From the NCBI RefSeq assembly GCF_022201045.2, contig NC_068559.1, forward strand, positions 15,433,501 to 15,497,500: a DNA stretch of 64,000 bases, given 5' to 3'. The stretch comes from Citrus sinensis. Taxonomy: Eukaryota; Streptophyta; Magnoliopsida; Sapindales; Rutaceae. Positions 12,438 through 25,483 of this stretch are shown one piece after another; positions within the stretch are counted from its first letter, which is position 1, and every line of letters starts with the position of its first letter. The notes beneath the pieces are model-generated. The model was not told the DNA's origin. It did no database searches and worked only from the letters and a program-made list of their open reading frames with translations. Both the position numbers and the translations under genes were made by a program.

Positions 12438-14345
12438 TCATCTATGCTACTTTTGCTCTTATACTTGGGCATTAGTTTAGTTAACTCAAAAAACATGAAG
12501 CTCTTGCGCTCATAAAACATAGGGATAGTGACGTATGTATTATAAGGGGAGAAAGCGAGAGAGGTAAGAGTATGTGAGAATGGGGAGTTGTGCATGTGTT
12601 AGGAAGGGGGAGGGGTTAAGCTAGTCCTCCTTCCATATAAGTTTTAAAAATGCAATGCAAATTCAGGCTTCCTTTTTTTTTTTTTTTTTTTTGGTTCTAA
12701 AATTTTTTATCTCCTGAATCTTTTTACTTTTTGTTTGGGCAAGCTTCCAGCTTCATATTTGATGGAAACAGAAAGCAGGATCACTCTACTAGGTGGTGCT
12801 TCATTATCTATGTTTCCTCAATAAATATTCTGGAAAAAGAATGTGAGACAACTGACAAGCACGCCTATATAAATCAAGAGTTCTCAAGGGCCAGCCTAGG
12901 TTGAGATATCCATTGTCTTAGCCCAAGAGTCACAAGCTTAGAATTTATTCAGTTGTTCCTACTTGTTATGCATAGTCATAACCTAGAGATTTTTACAACA
13001 CTTCATATGGTGATAAAACAAATAGAGTAGTTCCTACTTGCCAACCATATTCATAACCTAGAGATTTTAAAAACACCTCATATGGTGATAAAACTAACAG
13101 AAGATATGCACTTGTCGGCTGCACAAAAGGTTTATTCATGCCAAAGAGCTTGTGTTGGAGATACTGATAATGCTAAATTGAGAGTTCTTTATTTTTTTTT
13201 GTTTTGGGGGGGGAAGCAATAGAACAACTCAAAGAAAGATGATACCGAATGGACATTAGGACAAATTGGAAACAGCACCAAAGAAGAGGTTACTGCACAA
13301 TCAGCTTTAGCATTATTGCAAGGCTTCTTCACTTAAGCAAATGATGAGGTATCACTTGCATAGAAAATTAGAAATAGAGTTAAGATAACATCGCCAGGCC
13401 CAGTAAAAGCAACAAATACTCAAAATGATATGAAATACACTACTCAAAAAGCATCTTGACCATTACTATGTCCAGGTGGGTTAAAATCAGCCCTAATCTC
13501 AGTGATAATGATCCATAGAGGCCCAGCCAACAGTCAGCTGTGTGCGATGCCAGAGCGATCCTCTAGCTGCAGGCATGAAAATGAACTAGAAACTTTTTGC
13601 CATGTCCCTGAAACTACATCTCCATAAAAAGTAGCATTGTTTCTAGTTTCAGTCTAGCAAAACTCTACTCTGAAAACAAGCGTCAAAACTATGGAGATTC
13701 ATTCCTAGCAATTTTGATCAATTAGATTAAGCAGATGAATATGCCAATTTCTGGTGGTATACATAGTCTTATGCACTGCAAGTATATATCTACAGAAAAC
13801 TCTATTAATAAGCCAGAGCAATAAAGTTATTTGCAGCAGCAAATTGGTTATTGAGCCAGCCAATAAGAGATGGCAAAGTTGAATTCCCCCAGATAAAGAT
13901 TTATCATGGAATTCAATAGCAAAAACGTTGGGGGTGGTGGGGGGGCGCAAAAAAAAAACACATTCCAGTGATATCCTTGTAAAAACAAACAATCAAAAAT
14001 ATTAATATTGACCAAGGATCTTGCAGCAAGAACAATAATCAAATAAGAAAAAACTTAGTTTCGTTCATACCAAGACAACTTCAGAGAGGATAAGGACTTG
14101 CATATCTTCAAATTGTGCTGGAAATTAGAAAACCCAAAAATATCCTCACAAAATACAGCAAATATTTGTTCAGCATTCACAAAATCGAATTGAAAACGAA
14201 ACACAGCCAAACGAACCAGCTCCAACAATTTCAACACCGTTATTACACATTAACTGAGATTTGATTATCCACATGAAAGCCCTAAACGACATATAAAACG
14301 CAGCGTTTTTTTGTTGTTGTAAGAAAAGAAAAGAGGTAAAAGGAA
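12438..14345. other. Intergenic, probably includes DVL 3' untranslated region
   Basis: Contains a poly-T run (about 12674-12692), several G or A homopolymers and a near-repeat (CATATGGTGATAAAAC near 13003 and again near 13079). No protein-coding region was recognised. Confidence 0.5.
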
Positions 14346-14387
14346 TTGATTAATATAACAATTCAGATACCAAAGGAAGGGCAGGCG

Positions 14388-14642
14388 ATGGATCAAACGA
14401 TGTCGTCGGGAGCGTGGGAGTTGCTGGTGAGCGTAAGAGGGCGATCCTTCGCCTCATCCTCCTCGTCGTCGTCGGGATCGGTTGTAGTGAGATTGACGCA
14501 AGAGCATCGTTCGAGGGACGCGAAGAAGGCGGAGACTACAGTGGCGCTCACCCAGCTTGCCACGTTGCCCAAGCTGTCTCGCGATATTATGCTGTTACTG
14601 GGGTTGTTAATTTGTTATCTTCCATTACGAATTAGATTTTAG
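14388..14642 (+). CDS. Possible small unknown protein
   Basis: A frame of 84 codons with Ser-rich low complexity (FASSSSSSSGS) and a hydrophobic C-terminus (IMLLLGLLICYLPL) that could be a membrane segment. The stretch 14390-14590 is clearly more GC-rich than its surroundings, which hints at an exon. A second overlapping plus frame (14414-14635) is open as well, so which frame is used, if any, is unclear. I recognise no family. Confidence 0.3.
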   Translation: MDQTMSSGAWELLVSVRGRSFASSSSSSSGSVVVRLTQEHRSRDAKKAETTVALTQLATLPKLSRDIMLLLGLLICYLPLRIRF

Positions 14643-15040
14643 AATTTTGTGAGATATGAAAATGAAAATTGGGTATTTGCTTTTTTATTTGGGGTTTGGA
14701 TGAATTGTTTGGAATTGCGGATAAAACAAGAACGGACCCAATTGTCAGAGACTTGGAATTAGAGTATTAGACCCTGAGATTTGTGATTTCATTATTTATA
14801 TATATATATATAGATTTTAGGTAACTCTCCCTCATCCATTGTCCAATCATAAATCATATAAATACTCTATGTATAATTTAAGCCTGACTCACACTCATTA
14901 CAATCTTAATTCATTATAATCTTAATTAATGTGATATTTACTTATGATGAGTCGCATATTTTAATTGTAACCGATGACCAGGTTCGATTCCTTCCCACGG
15001 CACTGACCGATTCCACGGATGCACAGAGCACAGTCATACT

Positions 15041-15874
15041 TAGGGATGGTAATGGGCACCACCCGCAGCGGGTTTGCCATTACCACACCCAAACCCGCAC
15101 AAAATTTAAATTACCAAACCCACCCGCAACTCGCAGCGGATTTTAACAATTACCAAACCCGCAATGGTATCTGACGGATTTTTTGCGGGTTTTCGTATTT
15201 AAAATCACAAATGTTTAATATATAAATTTATAATAATAACCTCAAATTCCATATAACATACTCAATTTTATATTTAAATAATGTAAATGAAAAATTAAAA
15301 TTTCCACATCAATTCAACACAAATTCTCAAATTTAAGTATAAATTACACAAATCCATTTAAAAAACACAAACTAGTATCTAAAAATAATAATTACATTTC
15401 ATATTATCATTTAAAACAAGATCCAAGAGAAGATATTCATTTCATTCACCACCATAAGCACCCATCCAACACAATGCCTATAATAATAATTAAGATTAAT
15501 ATTTTCAAATACTAATTTGAAGAAAAATGCCTTTAGTTTTCTTTAAATTATGACTTTAAAATAGGATATAGGCCACATACACACATACACAACTTTGAGC
15601 CTTTGGCTATTTGGTAATTTAATTAATGACATTATTTTCTTTATACATTTTTAGATTAAAATTAAATTAAAAATATTTAAAAAAAATATTATGGGTTTGG
15701 TGGATATCCATGCGGGTATCCACCGGATATAAAGTTAATACCAAACCCACCCGCATCCATGTGCGGGTTTTAATTTATAATACTAAACCCGCCCGCAACG
15801 GGTAAAATTACCCGCAACGGACGGGTTTTGACGGGGGCATTTGGGCGGGTTTGCGGGTACAATTACCATCCCTA
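15041..15874. mobile_element. Non-autonomous hAT-like element, 834 bp
   Basis: Left end TAGGGATGGTAAT and right end ATTACCATCCCTA are perfect 13-bp terminal inverted repeats. A perfect 8-bp target duplication GTCATACT flanks it (15033-15040 and 15875-15882), the hAT signature. Both subterminal regions carry repeated AAACCCGC/GCGGGTTT motifs. The AT-rich core has no transposase. Confidence 0.93.
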
Positions 15875-15882
15875 GTCATACT

Positions 15883-16391
15883 CAAATTTGTTTTATTTAT
15901 TTATTTAGAAGTTTTACCATTAATGCTACAGTGATTCCTTTTCATTCAATTTAATATTTATTGTTAAATTCATAAAAAAGAGAAAATTAGATATACTTGC
16001 AAAAGAAAATTACTTTTTAGCTGAATTAATAAACACCTCTGTTTCAACTTTCAAATAAAATAAAATAAAAGAAACACCTCCTGTTCGAGACTTCCCTTGT
16101 GAGAGCATATCTCTAAGCTCCAACAAATATATTAGACTGAATTATGTTTTAATTAATTGTATAATAATAGTTTCTATTTGATATTAATAAATAAATAAAT
16201 AAATAAAAAGTACAGTGGCAAGAGTGAGCAGAAAAGCTCCCCCGCAAGCCTCATTCTCGAAAAAACATTTTTTTTTTAATAGCATAAATAGACTTGTATA
16301 TCCCATTCAGTATAACTGAGAAAAACTCAACTGTTCTGTAATTGTAAGTGTCAAAATCCCTCTGATTTCCCGCAATAAACCTCTATAGTAT
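15883..16391. other. Intergenic
   Basis: AT-rich, with a short (AATA)n run near 16185-16205. The right part probably contains the old 3' untranslated region of the ABCF3 fragment. No gene. Confidence 0.55.
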
Positions 16392-19300
16392 TTAACGAGA
16401 CTGAAGCATCTTCTTGTAATCGTGGAACGTCCCATGGAATGGTGTCGCCTTGCCTTCTGATACAACCCATAGCTCCTCTACACTTCCAGATATCAGATGT
16501 TCGTCGTGACTAACCTGCGCGGTAGAAACAGGCGCATTTTACAACAAAATGTTTGATAAAACATGATATAGTTCAATAAGCTTAATGAATTATATTTATA
16601 TCATTGATTAAGTTTCGTGAACTATAATCATGAAGAGAACAAGCAAAATACCATGAGAATCCCTCCTTGGAACAAAACAAGGCCTTGAATTAGTGCCTCC
16701 ACTGCATCCAAATCCTACATTTTGAAACATCAGTATGTCAATCAAAATAGCTGAAAATTTTCACCATTGCAATAGTGGATAATAGAGTTAAAATAGCATC
16801 AAAACTCTGTTTCAAAATATATACATATATCCAAACTCTATTTCCAACATAAATTCCACCTCCTTACCCCAGCAAAATCTCAAATCATATCTTAGCATCC
16901 CGACTTTCTAGAGCATGTTGGACATTACTAAAAGACAAAAGAGATGCAAAGAGAAGATTGCAACTTGCAAGGTGATTAGATGGCTCATCAAGCAATATTA
17001 TGTGTGGCTTTTTGAATGTAATCTTTGCAAAAGCAACTCTGCTTTTCTGGCCACCTAATATAGAAATCGTAAATACAAAGACACATGAGAACCTGTACAT
17101 AAAAAACTAAAACCTTATCATTGTGAAGACTGGTGGTGCGCAGGTGACACCACACACAACATATGGCTTGTGTGTTAGTCATGACAATAACATATAGCTT
17201 GCATTTTAGTCATGACTATAACATGGCTTGCATGCTACTTGTGGCAAGCCTTCAATCCAATAAACAATGCAAAAAGTCAATTCAGACAAAAGTCAAACTG
17301 CAGTTCTACAAGATCATTAAATAACCAATGTAATGTATCAATGACATAAGAAGATAAAAAAGGAAGCATACCAGACAAAGTGTACATCGGTTGAAGAGCA
17401 AGATTTCCAGTTACACCAAAAGAACCCAAGTGAGCTCGAAGCTTCTGCTCAGGCACCCCCTGCAGGAAGAAAACTTCAAATAAGGGATTTGATTACATGA
17501 TATTCTTTGAACAATGGTATTCTGAGATCCAGGATAACAACAAATTATGACTGCCATATGAACTTGACACTACAGATTGTTTTCCACAAGGTGCACGCAT
17601 GTATCCATAGATGCATAAATGTAATGCGAAAAGGAAGAGGAGAGTACAATAGCTTACAGGGAAGCAGCGCATCATGTACAAGAGGGGATTTGAAGATAGG
17701 TCTAGCCCATCAACATGGTGCTGACTGAACACAGCTATGCGAACCTGTTGAGACAGAAATGACAATCCATTATATCAAAGTATACAAGACCCAGACCAAT
17801 TATTCCAAGAATAAAATAAAACTTTTACAAAGATATTAAGTGGAACAATAAGTAATGTATAAAAGAGAATCTGATAAATCCTACTGCACAGGGAATGAAG
17901 GTCATGACAGAAATACAATTGGCCAGTGAAACTTATTTTAGATGCATGATAGACAAGAATCTGAGTTAAAATTGCAATTACTATATGAAACTTCTAGAAA
18001 ACAAGAATAAGATACCTTAGCTGAACGGAAAACTGTTCCAGAGCTTGGTTGTAGCTCACCAGCAATAAGTTTGAGTATAGTTGATTTGCCGATCCCATTT
18101 GGCCCAACCACTGCAAAACAATACAAACACCCAGATAAAAACTGCCATCAGCATACAAGTAATACACAAAGATAGCACCATGTATTCCATTTATAGAATA
18201 ATGACCTTGTGTATACAAATTCATTAATGTAAAGCATGAAAGATACATGATGTAATTAACTAATGTATAATCAAAAGCAAAAAGAGGGACAGGCATGCCT
18301 ACTTGCTATCCGGCTGTCCAAATCAATCCCAAAATTCAAATTCTTAAATAATATAGGCCCACCAGGGTAACCAAATGATGCATCGCTGCAATCACATTCA
18401 AGAAGATTATTAGATTCCAACAAGCTTGGGATAAAATTCAAGATCCAAATGTAATTTTAACAGGGGATAAATTAGCATTCTGAATTTAAAGAAAATTTGG
18501 TAATGCATAGACATATACTGCTAGTTGAAAATAATTACAGCCACACAGCAAGGAACTTGTACTACTAGCAGAAGTGGAAAAATTAATTGCAAACCAATAA
18601 TGCCTTTGATACTCAAAAAACACAAAAGCACAGCTTAAAAACATTTGTTCAACATTCCCCCAGATTAGCTGCAAAATATAACCTGAAACTTATTATAGGG
18701 GGCCCAGGTCTATCGTCCGGAGTTGGGAACTCAAATTTTTAGCTGCATTGTAAAAACAAAAAATCATTGGTATAAGAGTAAATCTAAAAGAGGAAATTTG
18801 AAGCAAAAATATGCAAAGTCTAAACTTTAGAAATTCTGGAAAACGTTATTGTCAACAGGAGAGCAGTACTTACTCAGGATCATTTACAACTTCATCTACA
18901 TGACCCATCTGCTCTAATGCCTGACAAAGTCCAAGGGAACCAAAAGGCAAATTATTCAGCAACATAGCTGGACTAGGAATCAAGTTGAGATCAACATTGA
19001 AGTCAAAGACATATAAGTTAAAGAGAAAACCTTGATTCTTGACTGAACAAGGGATGCCCTCTTTGCATTATATCGGAACTTATCAATAAAGGACTGCATA
19101 ATCAAGGAAAAGCATTTGCATGTTAGATACAAGTCAATATAATCTGTGAAACAAGGTGGACAATAGAAATAAAAAGTAAATTGCTTTCAATGCTTTTTGG
19201 ATGAAGTGCAGCTAAGAAGACCTGCATATGTGCTCTTGATCGTTCATTAGACTCAAATGCTTTCACTTGGTTTTTAATCTGTTCCTCCCGGGTCCTCTCA

Positions 19301-19696
19301 AATGTATCATAATTCCCTTTGTATGCAGTCAGTTTTTGACCATGTAGATGAAGAATATCTGTGACCACCTGAAAATAATAATGAATTGACAAGAACTATC
19401 AGAATAAATATATTACTCGAGTATATTTTATCCCTAACAGAGAAGAAAAATAGCTCAAAAGAGTTACCGTGTTTAAAAACTCTCTAGCATGAGAAACAAC
19501 TATGAATGTTTTTGGCCATTTCACTAGATAAGATTCCAGCCATAGGACAGCATGAAGATCAAGGTGATTCTGCCACAAAAATACTTTATATATAAAGCAA
19601 ATTCAACTGCAACAATTCATTCCATAGAGAGCACAAAAATAACACACCGTAGGTTCATCAAGCAGCAACAAATCAGGCTCTATAAAAAGAGCACGA
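16392..19696 (-). pseudogene. ABCF3: 5'-truncated ABCF3 (GCN20-type ABC protein) pseudogene
   Basis: Soluble ABC ATPase of the F subfamily (two nucleotide-binding domains, no membrane domain), related to yeast GCN20. Minus-strand exons: 19696-19648 (partial), 19569-19468, 19368-19222, 19093-19031, 18920-18874, 18742-18683, 18385-18303, 18110-18016, 17744-17658, 17459-17372, 17054-16969, 16714-16652, 16514-16392. Seen: Walker B of the first domain (LLLLDEPT), then in the second domain Walker A (GPNGIGKST), signature LSGGQKSR, Walker B (IILLDEPSNHL) and H-loop (VSHDEHL), ending LQSR. The first-domain Walker A and signature and all upstream exons are absent: homology stops inside the LARALFIEPD region at about 19696, where unrelated repeated DNA begins. 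The exon at 18742 opens with an in-frame TAA (18739-18741) where the family has Tyr (NDPDYKF). Truncation plus nonsense make it non-functional as an ABCF protein. Confidence 0.9.
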
Positions 19697-20678
19697 GAGG
19701 GACAGAGCGGGTGAGAGAGAGAGGGGATGAGTGAGGGGAGGGATAAGAATTTAGATTTTTTAATTTGTTTTGATTAGCTTTCATTATTTTTGAATGGTAA
19801 AATTTGTTTTTAATTCTCAAATCTAAAACTTCAAAACGGCACATAAGCATGTCGTTTTTGGCTTCCCTCTGTAACGAGGGTGGCCGAATATTAGTTTCCA
19901 AATTTAAATAGCTAAAAAAAAAAGATATATCAGCTCAACAGTCGACACAAACCACCCAATAGGTCAATACAATAAATTTCACAACTGAAAGAAATATAGA
20001 TGATTTTATCCATTACTTGCTCATGAATCTATTTACATAAATAGTTAATTTTATTAGCCTGTAAAGGTAACATGCCACATGTGATCATTATTAAAGATAG
20101 CCCAAAAAATTAAAAGGAAAAGAAAAAGATTAAAATTTAACTTGTGTGCCAATATTATCAAAGCTAAAACTTACACTAGCAGCTTTTGTTACAAAAAAAT
20201 AACATGTTATTCACCTGCATGAGCTCGGTCCACACTTCGGTTTGCTCCTTTGCTTCCTTTTTGCCATAATTAGTTTGTTCTTCAAACTCGAATCAACTAA
20301 AACTGGAAAAAGAAAATGACACCACCAACTATAAAAATAGCTTAACTTAAACCTTTTTGGTGTAATAAATTTAACTCTCTGTTTGTCTCTAGGAAGAAGA
20401 CTTTCAATCCCTAAAAATATTTATTTCAATATAACAGCAACAAAATTGCAATCCCTAGAATTACTTATTTGAGTACAATGGCAACATATCACAAGAGATT
20501 GTTGCCGGTGCCAGATAGGGGTGACTAAATCGGATTTCGGCTCAGGTTGTTCGGGTTTCGGTTTGCGTTACAACCCAATTGTGTTGAAAACGCAAATTAA
20601 TTCGCTTCAGTTCGGTTTGGATTCATACTTCGGATTGGTTTGGGTTAGTAATTTCGGTTAGGGTTAATTCGAGTTGGA
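19694..20678. repeat. Direct duplication, copy A (about 985 bp)
   Basis: Nearly identical to 21952-22950, with an offset of 2258 bp at the left end. The left end lies exactly at the break of the ABCF3 exon. On the minus strand its start looks like a CT-rich 5' leader (CCTCTCTCTCACCCGCTC). The right end carries the first about 160 bp of the hAT-like element that is complete in copy B. No inverted TG/CA ends, so it is not an obvious LTR. Confidence 0.9.
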
Positions 20679-20920
20679 TTCATACAACAACAACAACAAC
20701 AACAACAATGGCAGCAAATCACAAGAGATTGTTGCCAGTGCCAGATAGGGGTGACTAAATCGGATTTCAGTTCAGGTTGTTCGGGTTTCGATTGCGTTAC
20801 AACCCAATTGTGTTGAAAACGCAAATTAATTCGCTTCAGTTCGGTTTGGATTCATACTTCGGATTGGTTTGGGTTGGTAATTTGGGTTAGGGTTAATTCG
20901 AGTTGGATTCATACAACAAC
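20476..20920. repeat. 230-bp tandem partial duplication
   Basis: The stretch from CAATGGCAACATATCACAAG at 20476 is repeated from 20706 (CAATGGCAGCAAATCAC), including the start of the hAT-like element at 20516 and again at 20746. A (CAA)n run near 20687-20708 sits at the junction. Confidence 0.85.
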
Positions 20921-21951
20921 AACAATTTAAAATGATCTGTAAGATTGAAATGAATCAAATACATATTAGAAAAGGATGGATTCTATTTTTCAAGGATAAA
21001 AATCAAATACAAGTCACGTTTGGTTTAATTTTAGAGGAGGGTTAATGAAGCAATATATGCTTTATAGAAAATAAAGAACCTTAGAATGAAGCTGCAATTA
21101 CTGGATTAGCAGAAGAAAATTAGGGAATTCTATATGGTAAAGAACTTAACAATGCAGCTAAGACCAAAAACAATTGCCTCAACTAAAGAATTCACAGAAA
21201 CGTGTGATATATCAAACTACCCAGAATATGTTTGAAGAACAACTTGAAAATCTTAATACACACCATATATGCAAACTTCAAATACACAAAAAGAAAAAAA
21301 TGAGTGCCAACAGACGTAAACATATATAAGCAAAAAGATAATTACAACGAAACCATAAGCTTTAACATTTCACAACGTATCACTCTTCAAATAACTTATT
21401 TCTAGTAATTTTAAAATATAAATACAAAAAAAAAACCAAATATCACATACAAGGTTTCGTAAGGCCGTGTCAAAAGAATTTCTTTAACTGATTAAATATA
21501 CTAATTTTAGGTGACAATAATCTAATAATACTAAACTAAATTAACTTAATTTCACGAAAAAAAATTCAAAAAACGCATAGAATTACGGATCAAGTCTAAT
21601 TAAAAATCAAACTTAGTAACCCAGATGCATTTATGCCAAAAAGAATGTTCATAAGACTACACAAAACCACCCAAAAAAAATTATAAAATAATAAAAGCAA
21701 CAGCTACGATAGATTTTGCCAGAACAAGAAACACAACAAAACAAAGAGACTAAATCAATCAAGGGCATAAATAGATTGAACAAAAAGGGGCAAGATCAGA
21801 GAAGAAACAGACCCACGACACAGGATCCTCCTAAGCCTAGCGTCAATGGTTGGGGTTTCGATGATGAGTTAGCTGAGATCTGAGCAAAATATTAACAGTG
21901 AGCTTGTGGGTGAGTGAGAGGGGAACGAGCTTCGTGGGTGAGAGTGAGAGC
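20921..21951. other. Spacer between the duplicated blocks
   Basis: AT-rich, no recognised gene. Near 21800-21890 a less AT-rich patch reads on the plus strand as a short protein-like piece (QDPPKPSVNGWGFDDELAEI, then a stop). It could be a fragment of a host exon; I cannot identify it. Confidence 0.4.
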
Positions 21952-22950
21952 CGAGCGGGACAGAGCGGGTGAGAGAGAGAGGGGATGAGTGAGGGGAGGG
22001 ATAAGAATTTAGATTTTTTAATTTGTTTTGATTAGCTTTCATTATTTTTGAATGGTAAAATTTGTTTTTAATTCTCAAATCTAAAACTTCAAAACGGCAC
22101 ATAAGCATGTCGTTTTAGGCTTCCCTCTGTAACGAGGGTGGCCGAATCTCATTTTCCAAATTTAAATAGCTAAAAAAACAATAGATATATCATCTCAACA
22201 GTCAACACAAACCACCCAATAGGCCAATACAATGAATTTCACAACCGGAAGAAATATAAATGATTTAATCCATTACTTGCTCATGAATCTATTTACATAA
22301 ATAATTAATTTCATTAGCCTGTAAAGGTAACATGCCACATGTGATCATTATTAAAGATAGCCCAAAAAATTAAAAGGAAAAGAAAAAGATTAAAATTTAA
22401 CTTGTGTGCCAATATTATCAAAGCTAAAACTTACACTAGCAGCTTCTGTTATAAAAAAATAACATGTTATTCACCTGCATGAGCTCGGTCCACGCTTCGG
22501 TTTGCTCCTCTGCTTCCTTTTTGCCATAATTAGTTTGTTCTTCAAACTCGAATCAACTAAAACTGGAAAAAGAAAATGACACCACCAACTATAAAAATAG
22601 CTTAACCTAAACCTTTTTGGTGTAATAAATTTAACTCTCTGTTTGTCTCTAGGAAGAAGACTTTCAATCCTTAGAAATATTTATTGAAATATAACAGCAA
22701 CAAAATTGCAATCCCTAGAATCACTTATTTGAGTACAATGGCAACAAATCACAAGAGATTGCTGCCGGTGCCAGGTAGGGGTGACTAAATCGGATTTTGG
22801 TTCAGGTTGTTTGGGTTTCTATTTGTGTTACAACCCAATCATGTTGAAAACGCAAATTAATTCGCTTCAGTTCGGTTTGGATTCATACTTTAGATTGGTT
22901 TGGGTTGGTAATTTCAGTTCAAATTTCGGTTAGGGTTAATTCGAGTTGGA
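21952..22950. repeat. Direct duplication, copy B (about 999 bp)
   Basis: Partner of 19694-20678. Here the left flank continues as CT-rich leader-like sequence (minus strand) up to about 21880, instead of ABCF3. The right part runs into the full hAT-like element at 22776. This copy therefore looks closer to the ancestral arrangement. Confidence 0.9.
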
Positions 22951-24072
22951 ACAGTCCAATTCAAAAAATTTGGGTTAATTTGGGTTAGAAGTAATAATAA
23001 TGTAAAAAAAAATGGTTTGCTGATTCATAATTTTGACTCATTTGCTACTACTAATAATAATAATAATAATAATGTAAAAAAATGGTTTCAATTGAACTGT
23101 ATTGGCACGCCTGGGGTTACTCGCATTTATTAACAACTACTTACAATATGGCATTATTTACAACTCAATGGTGATTGACTGATTGCTTTGATAGTTGATT
23201 GAGAGCGTAAAGATTTGGAAATTGGCAGAATTATAGAGCATGGAAGAGAGCTTAAGATCAAATAATTACTGACCTTGATGTTGATGAGTTGATGGATCGA
23301 ATGGATTGGAAGCTAGGCAGAGATGGAAGTGAGTCAAGAGACGACAACTAGTTTGGAAGCGAACGGCACAGGTGAATGGCTGCGGGCTGTGAGCGTCAGC
23401 AGTGTGGCCGTGTGGGAGTGAGTCAGCCGCGAGCACGAGGTGAACGGCTTTGGGCTGCGAGCGTGTAGAGGGCGTGCTGAGGGCGAGCGTGGTGCTGAGG
23501 TGAATGGCGGCGTTGGGCGTCGGCTAGAGTTGGGCTGCCATATGTCGTCGTGCTGCTGTGATTAGGGATTTGGAAATTGGTTTTGTGAACTGCGATTTGT
23601 TGAGCGCTGAGATGTGAGCGTGAGAGAGAGATTTTTTTTTTAAAGCTCAACCCGTCAGCGGGAAGAAACTAACAGTGTCAGCGTCGGTGCAGTGTGCCGT
23701 GCGAGTGTTATACTTTACGGGCGTGGGTGAACTATGAAGTGGGTGCGGGCGTCGGGCGTCAGGTGTCAGCTAGAGTCTGGAGGGGACGGGCAGACGGTTG
23801 TGGGCTGCGTCTGCCGTCACCGTGGGTGTTGATGTCTTGCGGTTAGGGATTTATGGGTGCTCTGAGTGGAGAGGAGAGTTGGGCGTGACAGCTACGAGAT
23901 GACTAGTGAGCGATTTGTTTTTTTGTTTTTTAAGCCAAAATTTCGGTTCAGGTTGAAATTAAACCTATTTTCAACCCATTCGGATTACATAGGTTAACAT
24001 GAACCGAATGGAACCCGAAATAAATTGAGTTTAGTTCGGTTCAGTTAACCCGATCAGGAACTTCCTCCTCTA
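22776..24072. mobile_element. Non-autonomous hAT-like element, 1297 bp
   Basis: A perfect 8-bp target duplication GTGCCAGG flanks the element (22768-22775 and 24073-24080). Ends are TAGGGGTGACTAAATCGG and, inverted, TAGAGGAGGAAGTTCC, so the terminal repeats are degenerate. Subterminal GGTTCGGTTT-type repeats occur on both sides. The GC-rich centre (about 23300-23870) has GAGCG/GGGCG repeats but no transposase. Confidence 0.88.
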
Positions 24073-24080
24073 GTGCCAGG

Positions 24081-25483
24081 TGCGCCACTGAACAATCTTA
24101 CTATTGATGATTCTCTTCCTGCGCTTGCGGGCAATAAAGACCATGGTTATTACAAAAGAAAATTACGTGGGACTTTCATTATGGGCTAGGGCGGCCCACG
24201 CACGTGGCTTATAAGTTAAGATAGTATATTCGAAAAACTCTTGGAGGAGCCCAAGTTTTCAAACTTTACAAGCCACGTTAAGGTTGGCCATTTCAACAAT
24301 TAGTACTGTATGCACGATAATTAGAGGTGGGTGGATTCGGCTTTGGATCAATCCGATCGAACTTCGGTAAAGAGTGTAACTATCATCTAGTTTTGAATTT
24401 CATGTCTTTTAGGTTCAATCTCTTGCTATCAATTATCATGATAGACTAGTTTTGACAATGGATATAAATGTCAACTCACTCACCGAACTAATAAAATTGA
24501 GAATAAATTCAATAAAGAAAACATACGAGAGACCAATGATAATTGAAGAATAGGATAAATTGTGAGTTGTTTTGGTAAGAAAATTGTGCCAGCCTGCATT
24601 TTTGATCCATCATTGGTCATGAATCCCATTAGCATAACTGCATTTCATTAGTCCCTGACTCCCTGTTTCGCCCACGCACGATTCCTTTCGGATACTACGC
24701 ACTCCAACTTTTTTATTATTAAGAGAGTCACGTATTAATAATGTCATTTTTGGGCCAATAATACAAAGGTAAATTTTGATTTTGAGAGAAATAATTATTT
24801 TTATAAATGTTTGTTCGAGATATGGAAAATTCTATAGATTCGTGATATATTTACTTTATAACTTTGAGATAATGTTTACTTCTCAAATTGAAGTGAAAAT
24901 ATTGAAGAATATGAATCTTATTTTAATGGAAGAAAGTTTTATATTCTTTTAATTGAAGAAAATTTTTCTTTTTCCTTTTTTTTTCTTTTTTTACGATGGA
25001 GTATATTCATAACTTTAATAAGGTGATTATAGATCTTGAGATCTCGAGGGTATTGATGTGAATATGGAGGATGACAACAAAGCAATCATATTATTAAAGG
25101 GACGTACAAGGGCGTTATGACTACTTATGTAGCACCAACAATATCATTTGAAAGTCTAAAAATTCCTTCTAACTAATCTATTTCTGCCGTATATTGATGT
25201 TTCCTTTTATTCACGACATGACTTTCAGAAGTTGAGTTACAAAGAAATAGTATGATCTCAAATAATAGTAAAGTTATTGGTTACTCAAATAGTAAATAGA
25301 AGAAAAGAAACTTGCTCTGGGTTCCCTGGATGGCTATAGGCTGGAGTCTTCTCATTGTCTTCTAACTAGACAAGTAAGCAGTTAATAACATAGGAATGCA
25401 AACTTCAAACCTCAGTGCTCAAAATTTTGTGCAACAAGTTCTTATCTGCACATCCTAAATTGACCATTTTCCACACCAAACCG
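24081..25483. other. Intergenic
   Basis: A lone hAT-like end (AGAGGTGGGTGGATTCGG near 24324) is seen without a partner. The rest is AT-rich spacer downstream (3') of the purine permease. No gene. Confidence 0.5.

Noticed and set aside
19694-22950. Direct repeats as the two LTRs of a retrotransposon
   Set aside because: No TG/CA ends, no 5-bp target duplication, no primer site and no retrotransposon proteins between them; a segmental duplication fits better.
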